NCBI GenBank assembly: GCA_913053815.1
Contig: CAJXGK010000070.1
Coordinates: forward strand, 1-8,002
Direction of reading: 5' to 3'
Source of the DNA: an uncultured Rhodanobacteraceae bacterium
Lineage (GTDB): Bacteria; Pseudomonadota; Gammaproteobacteria; Xanthomonadales; Rhodanobacteraceae
Length of the DNA: 8,002 nucleotides
Shown here: piece by piece, positions 1-7,049 of the stretch
Layout: each line of letters begins with the position of its first letter
How positions within the stretch are numbered: position 1 is the stretch's first letter
The notes under the pieces: generated by a model
Told to the model about the DNA's origin: nothing
What the model saw: only the letters and a program-made list of their open reading frames with translations
Database searches by the model: none
Translations under genes and position numbers: made by a program

Positions 1-1044
1 CAGCCGGAAGTGCACCTGATTCCCAAGGCACTACGAGCCATCGTGGACCTGGCGGCACCCGCCGTGCTGCTGAAGGCCGAGGCCATTGTACCGACTCACG
101 ACCTACCGCCCTATCTGGGGGGCGGTGAAAATCCTGGGCAAGAATGCCATCTTGCCTATCACAGCAGTCTTATGGCTAGCGCTTGGGCTAGCCTTGCCGA
201 AGACAATGCGGAACTGGTGTGCGAAGTTCTGCGCAACACCCCATCTGTTCCTGCCCATACCGGCTGGGTCAGTTACGTGCGCTGCCATGACGAAATCGTC
301 TGGAACCTACTGGGGCCGGATATGGAACAACTGGGGTTCGATTTTCCCACGCGTATTCGTCATATTGCGGACCGTCTCGAAGGCCATGGTGCTGATGCCT
401 TCGGCCGGGGGGACCCATTTCAACCTGGCGCCGACGGCAGCGTTCGCGGCAGCAACGGGATGACCGCCGCGTTGACCGGCTTCCAACATGCCGTCAATGC
501 CACCGAACGAAAGGCCGCCCTGCAGCGCTTCAAACTCCTGTATGGTCTGTGCTTCAGTGTCGGTGCAGTCCCCCTTATTTTCATGGGTGATGAGTGCCTG
601 TTGGGCAACAATGAAAGCGCTGCGGATGCCGCCCGCTGCAAGGCCGACGGCCGCTGGCTACAACGTCCGTATTTTGATCCATCTAGATATGAACCCACCG
701 GGTTTCCCGATTCCCCTCCGGCCCAGGCCTTTAATTGGTTACGCGGCATGGCCGAACAACGCCGCCAACTGGCAGGTCTGGATCCTCTTGCCCCTATTCA
801 TCTGCTGGATTGTGAAGACCCGGCGGTACTGCTATTGCAACGTGGTGAGCGGTTCCTGGCCATTATGAATTTTTCCAGCCATCCCGTGACTCTGCATCCC
901 CCAGCGTGGTCATGCACCACCCTGGCAGAAGGGTTATGGATCGATGTACTGGCTCCCATCAGCGACCCCCCCCCCCTGGATCCCACTGCGGCCACAGTCA
1001 CCCTTGCTCCATGGGCCATGCACTGGTTGCATAAGCAATCATGA
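1..1044 (+). CDS. ams: Amylosucrase or sucrose hydrolase (GH13 subfamily 4), C-terminal part, 5' end outside window
   Basis: This enzyme cleaves sucrose, transfers the glucosyl unit to an alpha-1,4-glucan (or to water) and releases fructose in the cytoplasm. The frame is open from base 1, so the GTG at 10 is not the real start. About 347 codons are present, against roughly 630-640 for the Neisseria polysaccharea enzyme (NpAS). The N-terminal domain and the nucleophile Asp (NpAS D286) lie upstream. Visible landmarks are the acid/base Glu in KAEAIV (79-81, NpAS E328), the transition-state Asp in CHDE (289-291, NpAS D393), the acceptor-site Arg in SVRGS (445-447, NpAS R446), PLIFMGDE near 571-594, and the pocket Arg in GRWLQRP (652-654, NpAS R509). 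The residue after the catalytic HD is Glu, where NpAS has Asp394. The C-terminal beta domain is complete and contains a C11 run. The stop overlaps the next start as ATGA. Amylosucrase and the closely related Xanthomonas-type sucrose hydrolase cannot be separated from this fragment. Confidence 0.88.
   Translation, partial: QPEVHLIPKALRAIVDLAAPAVLLKAEAIVPTHDLPPYLGGGENPGQECHLAYHSSLMASAWASLAEDNAELVCEVLRNTPSVPAHTGWVSYVRCHDEIVWNLLGPDMEQLGFDFPTRIRHIADRLEGHGADAFGRGDPFQPGADGSVRGSNGMTAALTGFQHAVNATERKAALQRFKLLYGLCFSVGAVPLIFMGDECLLGNNESAADAARCKADGRWLQRPYFDPSRYEPTGFPDSPPAQAFNWLRGMAEQRRQLAGLDPLAPIHLLDCEDPAVLLLQRGERFLAIMNFSSHPVTLHPPAWSCTTLAEGLWIDVLAPISDPPPLDPTAATVTLAPWAMHWLHKQS
966..976 (+). repeat. Homopolymer of 11 C inside the amylosucrase gene
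   Basis: Eleven consecutive C bases encode the end of an Asp codon, three Pro codons and the first base of a Leu codon, in the C-terminal beta domain about 22 codons before the stop. A one-base slip would replace the last residues and break the ATGA coupling to the fructokinase gene. The present length keeps the frame intact. Such tracts are known slippage sites in replication and in sequencing, but nothing here shows actual variation. Confidence 0.9.
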
Positions 1045-2048
1045 ACGGAACCGATAAACCCACCCGGAGCGGCGGGCCCGTCATCATTTTCGGAGAAGCA
1101 CTGATCGATGCTTTTGGGGAACAGCAGATTCCTGGCGGGGCCCCTTACAACGTGGCTTGCCACCTGGCAGCCCTAGGTCTGCGGCCCTGGCTGATCACCC
1201 GCCTGGGCGAAGATGCGGGCGCTACCCGCCTGCGTAACCAGGCCGCGCGCTTCGGGCTTGAAACCCGGGGGGTTCAGTGTGACCCCTATTATCCAACGGG
1301 CCGTGTCGATATCCATGAGAATTCGGGTGGACATGACTTCGAGATAAGTCCGCAACAAGCCTATGACTTCATCGATACACACGAAGCACTGCAACAGCTG
1401 CCCGCATACTGGCACCCGGTGAAACCTGATCCGGCCCCGTGGCTGTATTTCGGTACACTGGCCTTACGTAGTGCCTATGCCAGAGAACAGTTTGTACAGC
1501 TACGCCAGACCCTGCGACACCGGGCCTTCGTCGACTTGAATTGGCGCTCGGGACAGATTGACCCCGCTCATGTTCTGCAGCTGCTGAAGCATATCGACAT
1601 CCTCAAGCTCAACGTCGATGAACTGGCTTTGTTGTTGAACTGGTTCAATCTACCGAGCCGACGTGCTGCCAAGTTGCCTGCAACCAGCCAGCAGTGCAAG
1701 GAAATCGATACTTTGCTGCAGAACACCGGTACACGACGTCTCATCGTCACCCATGGTTCCGAGGGTACCGCTATTTGGAACCAGCACGGCACTTGTTTGG
1801 CCGTTGAGGCCGGCATACCGACAACCATCATCGATACAGTCGGGGCGGGGGATGCCGTAGCGGCGATATGGCTTGCCGGACTCGGCCTGGGCTGGTCCGA
1901 AACCGATACTCTGCAGCGTGGTAACCGCTTTGCTGCCGCAATCTGTGCCCTACACGGAGCCACCCCGGAGCACCTTGCTTTTTATCATTGCTGGCAGCAA
2001 CGCTGGGAACTCCCCCAACCAACTACCACACCCTCACCGGTAATGTGA
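1041..2048 (+). CDS. scrK: Fructokinase, PfkB/ribokinase family
   Basis: The protein is predicted to phosphorylate fructose with ATP to fructose 6-phosphate in the cytoplasm, using the fructose released by the amylosucrase encoded just upstream. It has 335 residues, slightly longer than the usual 290-330 for PfkB sugar kinases. The N-terminus carries the fructokinase-like IIFGEALID strand and the PfkB signature GGAPYNVA (residues 32-39). The C-terminal signature DTVGAGDA has the catalytic base at Asp271 and the GAGD anion hole at 268-271. NVDE near residue 192 matches the NxxE magnesium/phosphate motif. The start is the ATG whose bases overlap the amylosucrase stop (ATGA). No clear Shine-Dalgarno sequence precedes it, so translation is probably coupled. 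The last ~10 residues are rich in Pro and Thr and look like a loose tail. Substrate choice comes from context and overall form, since PfkB kinases vary in sugar specificity. The symbol scrK is used in that sense, and fruK or cscK would fit equally. Confidence 0.85.
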   Translation: MNGTDKPTRSGGPVIIFGEALIDAFGEQQIPGGAPYNVACHLAALGLRPWLITRLGEDAGATRLRNQAARFGLETRGVQCDPYYPTGRVDIHENSGGHDFEISPQQAYDFIDTHEALQQLPAYWHPVKPDPAPWLYFGTLALRSAYAREQFVQLRQTLRHRAFVDLNWRSGQIDPAHVLQLLKHIDILKLNVDELALLLNWFNLPSRRAAKLPATSQQCKEIDTLLQNTGTRRLIVTHGSEGTAIWNQHGTCLAVEAGIPTTIIDTVGAGDAVAAIWLAGLGLGWSETDTLQRGNRFAAAICALHGATPEHLAFYHCWQQRWELPQPTTTPSPVM

Positions 2049-2095
2049 TCCGAACGTAGTCTGACCCGGCTACGCCTTACCCAACCCAATCCGTA

Positions 2096-2105
2096 GAGTC
2101 GACTC
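2096..2105. repeat. 10-bp perfect palindrome just before the permease start
   Basis: GAGTCGACTC is its own reverse complement and ends one base before the ATG at 2107. It overlaps the only Shine-Dalgarno-like bases (TAGAG, 2094-2098). The rest of the 58-bp spacer after the fructokinase stop holds a weak 5-bp stem (CGTAG 2055-2059 with CTACG 2070-2074) and no T-run, so I see no terminator. A repressor site or a translation-blocking hairpin is possible, but one short palindrome can arise by chance. Confidence 0.35.
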
Positions 2106-2106
2106 A

Positions 2107-3441
2107 ATGAGAGCACTAAAGCCCCGCCTGACCTTTCTACAGATTCTCAGTATGAATGTGGGCTTTTTCGGCATCCAATTCAGTTTCGGACTGCAACAGA
2201 GCAGCATGAGTCCGATCTACAAATACCTGGGCGCCCACGATGCCATCCTCCCGTTGTTGTGGCTGGCCGGCCCGATTACCGGCCTGCTGGTACAACCATT
2301 AATCGGGGCCTTCAGTGATCGAACAGTAACCCGCTGGGGTCGCCGCCGACCCTATTTTTTCGTCGGTGCGATGATCTGCAGCATTGTTCTGTTTGCCATG
2401 CCCTTCAGCCCCACATTATGGGTGGCAGCAACCCTGCTATGGATCCTTGACGCGGCCAACAATGTGACCATGGAACCCTATCGAGCCTTTGTCAGCGACC
2501 GCCTCGACCACAGTCAGCATACCTTGGGCTTTCTGACCCAGAGCGCCTTCACTGGGCTTTCACAAACCCTCGCCTATCTGACACCATCGCTACTGATCCT
2601 ACTGGGGATGAACGCGACCGCGGCCACCTCCTATGGCATTCCAGAAACGATTGTCGCCGCGTTCATGATCGGTGGGGTGCTCTCCGTGGTAACAGTGAGT
2701 TGGTCAGCCTGGACCACACCGGAATTACCGCCCAGCACCGTAGAACTCGAACGCATGCGTACGATATCGCACTCTGCGGGTGCTACAGTGCGAGAAATAT
2801 ACGATGCCTGGGTCGAGATGCCGATCCCGATGCGGCAACTGGCGATGATGATGATCTTCCAGTGGTACGCGATGTTTGCTTACTGGCAGTATATCCCCAT
2901 TGCCCTGTCCCACAGCCTATTCGGCACCACTAACACCCACTCGGCGGGCTTCACCCAAGCCGTACTCATCAATGGGCAGATCGGCGGGTTTTATAATTTC
3001 GTAGCCTTCCTCAGTGCCTTCGCCCTAGTGCCACTGGCCCGCCGCATGGGTATCAAGCATATCCATGCCCTCTGTCTAACCGCAGCCGGTGTAGGCATGT
3101 TCGTACTGCCATGGATACACAACCGCTGGTTGCTGCTACTACCGATGGTCGGCGTAGGTCTGGCCTGGGCCAGTATGATGGGTAACCCGTACGCCATGCT
3201 TACCAGTAGTATTCCGGCTGAGCGAAATGGCATTTACATGGGCCTATTCAACGCGTTTATCGTACTGCCAATGCTGATCGAAAGCCTCACCATTCCCCTT
3301 TTTTATAACCACGGACTCGGCGGCAACCCGGACAACGTCATCCGCTTAGCCGGGGTATTCCTTGCCATTGCCGCGCTGCTGGTAATGCGGGTGCGGATTC
3401 CCATACCGGACGTCAGACCGGTACTGGAGGCCGATTCTTGA
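2107..3441 (+). CDS. Sugar permease of the MFS, SLC45/GPH-like (probable sucrose or maltose:cation symporter)
   Basis: This is a predicted inner-membrane transporter that imports a disaccharide, most plausibly sucrose, together with a cation. It has 444 residues and about 12 hydrophobic segments, near residues 9-30, 43-65, 83-100, 101-118, 145-165, 179-199, 245-265, 291-311, 318-336, 340-358, 374-397 and 413-430, with a hydrophilic loop at roughly 203-240 between the two halves. The loop between segments 2 and 3 carries [14 protein letters not shown] (Arg-rich core 76-81), the form of the MFS loop motif typical of SLC45 and plant sucrose carriers. [17 protein letters not shown] (115-131) is the matching segment-4 signature. 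The ATG at 2107 has only a weak TAGAG site 8 bases upstream. A later in-frame ATG at 2152 would cut into segment 1, so 2107 is preferred. Position after the amylosucrase and fructokinase genes supports sucrose, and resembles the sux and scr loci of gammaproteobacteria. Maltose or a longer maltodextrin remains possible. Confidence 0.82.
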   Translation: MRALKPRLTFLQILSMNVGFFGIQFSFGLQQSSMSPIYKYLGAHDAILPLLWLAGPITGLLVQPLIGAFSDRTVTRWGRRRPYFFVGAMICSIVLFAMPFSPTLWVAATLLWILDAANNVTMEPYRAFVSDRLDHSQHTLGFLTQSAFTGLSQTLAYLTPSLLILLGMNATAATSYGIPETIVAAFMIGGVLSVVTVSWSAWTTPELPPSTVELERMRTISHSAGATVREIYDAWVEMPIPMRQLAMMMIFQWYAMFAYWQYIPIALSHSLFGTTNTHSAGFTQAVLINGQIGGFYNFVAFLSAFALVPLARRMGIKHIHALCLTAAGVGMFVLPWIHNRWLLLLPMVGVGLAWASMMGNPYAMLTSSIPAERNGIYMGLFNAFIVLPMLIESLTIPLFYNHGLGGNPDNVIRLAGVFLAIAALLVMRVRIPIPDVRPVLEADS

Positions 3442-3823
3442 AACCACTGCGTTGATTTTTCTACGACCGTAACGAGTAACCCCACTGGGCCGGGCCACGA
3501 AAACAACGATACATAATTGCTTCGTAAGATCAAAAAAGTGTCGACCAACGGGGTCAATGCAAAGGTCTCCTTGCAGCGCACCATGCTATGGTTAGCAGAG
3601 GTACTGCGTACGGCTATTGCATCAGACTGCTGCTGAATCGTTACTCGTGATAGCCCGGCGACGCCCAGCACTTGGCCTTTGACCATGTTGACACACCACG
3701 CAGAAACTCACGATCAAGGACGGTTCCCGTTCTACATCAAGGTGCCTGCTAACCACGGTGCCACCCTGCCGTTGAGACCTGAAGCCTGAATTGTAAGTAC
3801 TACTACGCAGGAGAAAATGTTCT
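3442..3823. other. 382-bp intergenic region between permease and zwf
   Basis: I see no gene here. The + strand holds only a 34-codon frame (ATG at 3685, stop before 3791) with no recognisable product and no good ribosome binding site. The minus strand is open in places, but those frames run into the permease and zwf genes and look like their shadows. A perfect TTGACA (3688-3693) could be a -35 box, but the best -10 at 17-18 bp (CGATCA or GATCAA) is poor. CATAAT (3512-3517) resembles a -10 box without a -35. A TTTTT run follows the permease stop but has no stem before it. A 9-bp inverted repeat (3472-3480 with 3640-3648) has a long loop and may be chance. By position the region should carry the zwf operon promoter and its control sites, but I cannot place them. 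Confidence 0.6.
3809..3813 (+). promoter_or_regulatory. Ribosome binding site of zwf
   Basis: AGGAG lies 10 bases before the ATG at 3824. Two other ATGs close by (3817 and 3828) are in other frames, so this site and the MHDTLLLFGATGD opening fix the zwf start at 3824. Confidence 0.7.
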
Positions 3824-5278
3824 ATGCATGACACGCTGCTTCTGTTCGGCGCGACCGGCGATCTGGCCTGTAAACACATCTTTCCATCACTAGCTAACCT
3901 CTGGGCCGACCGCCTGCTCCCCGATGATTTCCGGGTGCTGGCGATAGCCAGGCAAGCGCTAAATGACGATAGTTTCCGGAAAAAGCTGATCGAACGTACC
4001 GAAGAGGATGCCGGGGCCTCCGATTTCGATCCCGAAGCCTTCACCCAGCTATTGCAGCACACCCATTACGTAAGCGCCGATCTGAGTAATCCGGCTTCCT
4101 TACAGGTTCTCAAGCAGGAGAACCTCGGCCCGGAAATACTCAGTTACCTTGCTACTCCGCCGGACTTGTTTCTGCCCATTGCCGAAGGGCTCGAGGCCGC
4201 AGGGTTACTTGATGATCCAGCCTGCCTGATGCTGGAAAAACCCATCGGCCACGACCTACAATCCGCGCGGGCGGTCAACCAGGCCCTACGGCAATGGTTG
4301 CCGGAACAACGTATCTATCGCGTCGATCACTATCTGGGCAAAGCCACAGTACAGGACCTGATCGCCCTACGTTTCGGCAATACCCTGCTGGAAGCCGTCT
4401 GGAGTCGGCGTTGGATCGAATCGGTACACATTCTGGTAGCTGAAACCGTGGGCGTGGACGGGCGTGAAAGCTACTACGCTCATTATGGTGCGTTGCGTGA
4501 CATGGTACAAAACCACATGTTGCAGTTACTATGCTTGATCGCCATGGATCCCCCTTCCAATCTCGAAGCTGACACGCTACGCGATGAGAAACTGAAAGTA
4601 CTCAAGGCCCTACGACCGATGCAAGGCGCGACCGCCAAAGAACATATAGTGCGCGGTCGTTATGAAGCCGGCGTAGTCGGCGGCCGCCCGGTACAAGGCT
4701 ATGCCCTGCCCGGTGGCCAGGAGAATATTGAAACCCAGATAGCCCTGCGCACCTACATCGACAATTGGCGTTGGGCCGGGGTGCCGTTCAACCTGTTCAC
4801 CGGCAAACGTATGGCCGAGCGCCGCACTCAGGTCGTGGTCAATTTCAAACCGGTCTCGCACTGGCTGTTTGACCGCCCCAGCCGCAAGCATGCCATGCCT
4901 AATCGTCTGGTCATCCGCTTGCAGCCTGAGGGCAATATCGAACTGGAACTGATGAGTAGTCTCGCTGCGCCCGAATGGGGTGGGCTGGAGCTGCAGCCCA
5001 TCTCGCTGAACCTGTCAACCACAGTAAGTCGGCGCCGACGTATCGCCTACGAGCGTTTGTTTCTCGATGCCCTACACGGTAATCCAACCCTGTTCGTGCG
5101 TGGCGATGAAGTCGAAGCGGCCTGGAGCTGGATTGATAGCGTTATCCACGCCTGGCATGCGGCTCCGCTACCGGTGTCACCGTATATGGCGGGTTCCTGG
5201 GGCCCCCAAGACGCCGCTCGTTTCCTACCGGGAACCATCTCCGCAGCAGGTCGCTATCGCCGAGAGAAAAAACGGTGA
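3824..5278 (+). CDS. zwf: Glucose-6-phosphate 1-dehydrogenase
   Basis: This cytoplasmic enzyme oxidises glucose 6-phosphate to 6-phosphogluconolactone with NAD(P)+, the first step of the ED and pentose phosphate routes. Its 484 residues match the family length of about 480-500. The Rossmann fingerprint GATGDLA (9-15) opens the protein, and Arg43-Gln44 after strand 2 match Arg46-Gln47 of the Leuconostoc enzyme, which bind the NADP phosphate. The active-site motif RVDHYLGK spans 166-173, with Asp168, His169 and Lys173. The catalytic His of GALRDMVQNH is His231. The residue after DHYLGK is Ala174, where the PROSITE pattern expects Glu, Gln or Lys. From memory, Xanthomonas-type Zwf proteins also have Ala there, so this is probably a lineage trait and not damage. 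The gene follows a 382-bp gap and is likely first in an operon, with its TGA overlapping the GTG of glk. The identity is secure. Confidence 0.96.
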   Translation: MHDTLLLFGATGDLACKHIFPSLANLWADRLLPDDFRVLAIARQALNDDSFRKKLIERTEEDAGASDFDPEAFTQLLQHTHYVSADLSNPASLQVLKQENLGPEILSYLATPPDLFLPIAEGLEAAGLLDDPACLMLEKPIGHDLQSARAVNQALRQWLPEQRIYRVDHYLGKATVQDLIALRFGNTLLEAVWSRRWIESVHILVAETVGVDGRESYYAHYGALRDMVQNHMLQLLCLIAMDPPSNLEADTLRDEKLKVLKALRPMQGATAKEHIVRGRYEAGVVGGRPVQGYALPGGQENIETQIALRTYIDNWRWAGVPFNLFTGKRMAERRTQVVVNFKPVSHWLFDRPSRKHAMPNRLVIRLQPEGNIELELMSSLAAPEWGGLELQPISLNLSTTVSRRRRIAYERLFLDALHGNPTLFVRGDEVEAAWSWIDSVIHAWHAAPLPVSPYMAGSWGPQDAARFLPGTISAAGRYRREKKR

Positions 5279-6291
5279 GCTCGGTAACGCTCATTGGCGA
5301 TATCGGTGGCACCCATTTACGTCTGGCCCTGGCCGACCCGACCCGGGAGCAACCGCTACTCCAGGATAGCGTACGGGTATATCAGGTTATCGATTTCCCC
5401 AATCTGGCTGAGGCAATCCAAACCCATCTGCAGACCCTTGATACCAAGGCCAACAGTGGGCTCATTGCTATCGCCGCCCATGTGCGCGGTGACCAAGTCA
5501 AGCTTACCAACCAGCCCTGGGCATTCTCCATTGACAGTACCCGTCGCAGTCTGCAATTCGATTCATTGCGTATCGTCAATGATTTCGCCGCTCAGGCCGC
5601 CAGTCTGGCCCTACTCGACAGTGAGGACGTACACAGGATCGGGGCTCCGGCCCCCGGACCTGCTACCGGCGAACGCTCTCTGGCAGTACTCGGGCCTGGG
5701 ACCGGACTGGGTGTTAGCGCGGCTTTTCTCAACGGCCGGCAAGGCTTTGTTCTCGAAACCGAAGGGGGCCACATGGACTTTGCTCCCGGTAACGAAGAGG
5801 AAGCTGAAATCCTCAAGCGTCTAGCACAACGCTATGGCCGGGTGTCCTACGAGCGTCTGATCTGTGGTCGTGGGCTGGTCAATATCTATTCTGCGCTGAG
5901 TGAAATAGCCGGTCAAACGGGTGAACCACCCAGCCCCGAAGATATCACCCGCTGCGCAGACCAAGGCGATCTCATTTGCCACCACACTCTGGAAGTCTTT
6001 GCAGCCGTACTGGGTGCGGTAGCTGGAGATGTGGCTTTATGCTTTGGCGCCTGGGATGGTGTATACCTTGCGGGTGGAATTATCGAACCCTTATTGAGCT
6101 TGATTGAAAAGGGCCCCTGTCGACATCGTTTCGAGTTCAAGGGTCGCTTCAGTGTTGCCCTGCAGCGAGTTCCATTGCTGGCTATGCGTCACCCCTGTCC
6201 CGGCCTACTGGGTGCTGCAGCGCTGGCTTCAGGTACGATACGCATCCATCGTGCCGGTGACGCCAGAGTCTGCAAACAAGGACCAGCATGA
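5275..6291 (+). CDS. glk: Glucokinase (Glk family, ATP-dependent)
   Basis: Glucokinase phosphorylates free glucose to glucose 6-phosphate in the cytoplasm and so feeds Zwf, encoded directly upstream. The protein has 338 residues, against 321 for E. coli Glk, with about 15 extra residues at the C-terminus. The phosphate-1 loop GDIGGTH is at 8-14, the catalytic base is Asp103 in VNDF, LGPGTGLG spans 139-146, and EGGH (163-166) is the sugar-binding motif of the E. coli-type glucokinases. AGGI near 267 and the C-terminal PGLLGAAAL are also typical. It lacks the zinc-binding Cys/His cluster of ROK-family kinases. The GTG start is chosen because it overlaps the zwf stop (GTGA) and puts GDIGGT at the usual distance from the N-terminus. 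A GAGAG stretch about 9 bases upstream may serve as ribosome site. Free glucose could come from sucrose hydrolysis, glucan breakdown or uptake. Confidence 0.94.
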   Translation: MSSVTLIGDIGGTHLRLALADPTREQPLLQDSVRVYQVIDFPNLAEAIQTHLQTLDTKANSGLIAIAAHVRGDQVKLTNQPWAFSIDSTRRSLQFDSLRIVNDFAAQAASLALLDSEDVHRIGAPAPGPATGERSLAVLGPGTGLGVSAAFLNGRQGFVLETEGGHMDFAPGNEEEAEILKRLAQRYGRVSYERLICGRGLVNIYSALSEIAGQTGEPPSPEDITRCADQGDLICHHTLEVFAAVLGAVAGDVALCFGAWDGVYLAGGIIEPLLSLIEKGPCRHRFEFKGRFSVALQRVPLLAMRHPCPGLLGAAALASGTIRIHRAGDARVCKQGPA

Positions 6292-7028
6292 CTGCCAACA
6301 CCCCTGTAAACCCACACCAGCAGCCCGTCATTCACAGATATATCGACCAGACTGCCTGGGTTCGAGCCTGCAGCACAATCATCGTACAGGCACTACATGC
6401 CGATCTGCGCAGTTCCAGGAATGTGCTGCTGCTGCTCTCTGGAGGTTTCACCCCCATTCCCATCTTCCACGCCTTGGCTGAGGCCGATCTACCTTGGCCA
6501 CAGATCACGGTATCGCTGGTTGATGAACGGATCATCGCCGCGGGTCAGCCCGGCCGCAACGCCGATCTGCTGAGTGAACACCTATTCACAGGAGCAGCGG
6601 CAAAAGCCCGTTTTTGGCCTCTGCTCGACACCGATCTCGATCCGACTCACGCTGCCTATGATGCCAGTCAGCGCCTGGCTGGTGAGTCCCTACCGATCAG
6701 TGTCGTAGTACTAGGTATGGGGGGAGACGGGCATACCGCCTCTCTGTTTCCCGGTGCCAGCAATCTTGATGCCGCGCTGACCAGTCCAGCACCCTATATA
6801 GCCGTAGATGCTACGGGCTGTCCCGGTGCCGGCAGCTGGCCGCATCGAGTAAGTCTGACCCCGACTGGTTTTGGCATGGCCCAACGGCGCTTGCTGCTAC
6901 TCACCGGCACGCACAAGCTCGCCGTGTTTGAGCAGGCCTGTAGCAAGTACACCGATGCACGTCAGGCCCCCGTACGTACCACCTGGGAAACCTCGGGAAC
7001 CGCACTGGCCGTGCACTGGCACCCCTAA
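6288..7028 (+). CDS. pgl: 6-phosphogluconolactonase
   Basis: Pgl hydrolyses 6-phosphogluconolactone, the product of Zwf, to 6-phosphogluconate in the cytoplasm. The 246-residue protein is of the DevB/NagB-like type, not the beta-propeller YbhE type. It shows LSGGFTP (50-56, phosphate binding), VDER (78-81) followed after a short gap by an RNAD stretch, and GMGGDGHTASLFPG (143-156), the family signature with the active-site His149. The ATG overlaps the glk stop as ATGA and has AAGGA at 6278-6282, five bases upstream, so it probably starts both by coupling and by its own site. Between VDER and Asn91 the usual VP..H..S element is altered (IIAAGQPGR), but the catalytic motifs are intact. It lies between glk and edd in the same apparent operon. 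Confidence 0.93.
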   Translation: MTANTPVNPHQQPVIHRYIDQTAWVRACSTIIVQALHADLRSSRNVLLLLSGGFTPIPIFHALAEADLPWPQITVSLVDERIIAAGQPGRNADLLSEHLFTGAAAKARFWPLLDTDLDPTHAAYDASQRLAGESLPISVVVLGMGGDGHTASLFPGASNLDAALTSPAPYIAVDATGCPGAGSWPHRVSLTPTGFGMAQRRLLLLTGTHKLAVFEQACSKYTDARQAPVRTTWETSGTALAVHWHP

Positions 7029-7039
7029 ATTCTGAATCT

Positions 7040-7043
7040 GGAG
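7040..7043 (+). promoter_or_regulatory. Ribosome binding site of edd
   Basis: GGAG in the 21-bp pgl-edd gap ends six bases before the ATG at 7050. No promoter or terminator fits in the gap, which supports co-transcription with pgl. Confidence 0.7.
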
Positions 7044-7049
7044 AACCCT

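Noticed and set aside
10..12. GTG at 10 as the start of a short amylosucrase-like gene
   Set aside because: The frame is open to base 1 and the catalytic nucleophile region would be missing, so the gene clearly continues upstream.
3456..3480. Terminator at the TTTTT run after the permease gene
   Set aside because: No GC-rich stem precedes the T-run.
3472..3648. 9-bp inverted repeat ACGAGTAAC / GTTACTCGT
   Set aside because: The arms are 159 bp apart and cannot be extended; a match this short is plausible by chance in a region of this size.
3688..3717. Promoter with TTGACA as -35 box
   Set aside because: The -35 is perfect, but the hexamers at 17-18 bp (CGATCA, GATCAA) match TATAAT at only two or three positions. 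It is mentioned in the intergenic entry but not called.
3685..3789. Short + strand frame of 34 codons starting MLTHHAETHD
   Set aside because: No Shine-Dalgarno sequence, no recognised family, and a length that fits chance in non-coding DNA.
3791..3806. HexR-type operator ahead of zwf
   Set aside because: Only the left half (TTGTAA) fits the palindrome I recall; the right half does not, and the site is close to the ribosome binding site.
3303..4062. Two overlapping minus-strand frames across the intergenic region (3303-3686 and 3622-4062)
   Set aside because: They run into the permease and zwf genes, show no recognisable domain, have a composition typical of antisense reading, and lack convincing ribosome sites.
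5294..5824. Long + strand frame inside glk in another phase
   Set aside because: It is a shadow of glk, which carries all the kinase motifs in its own frame.
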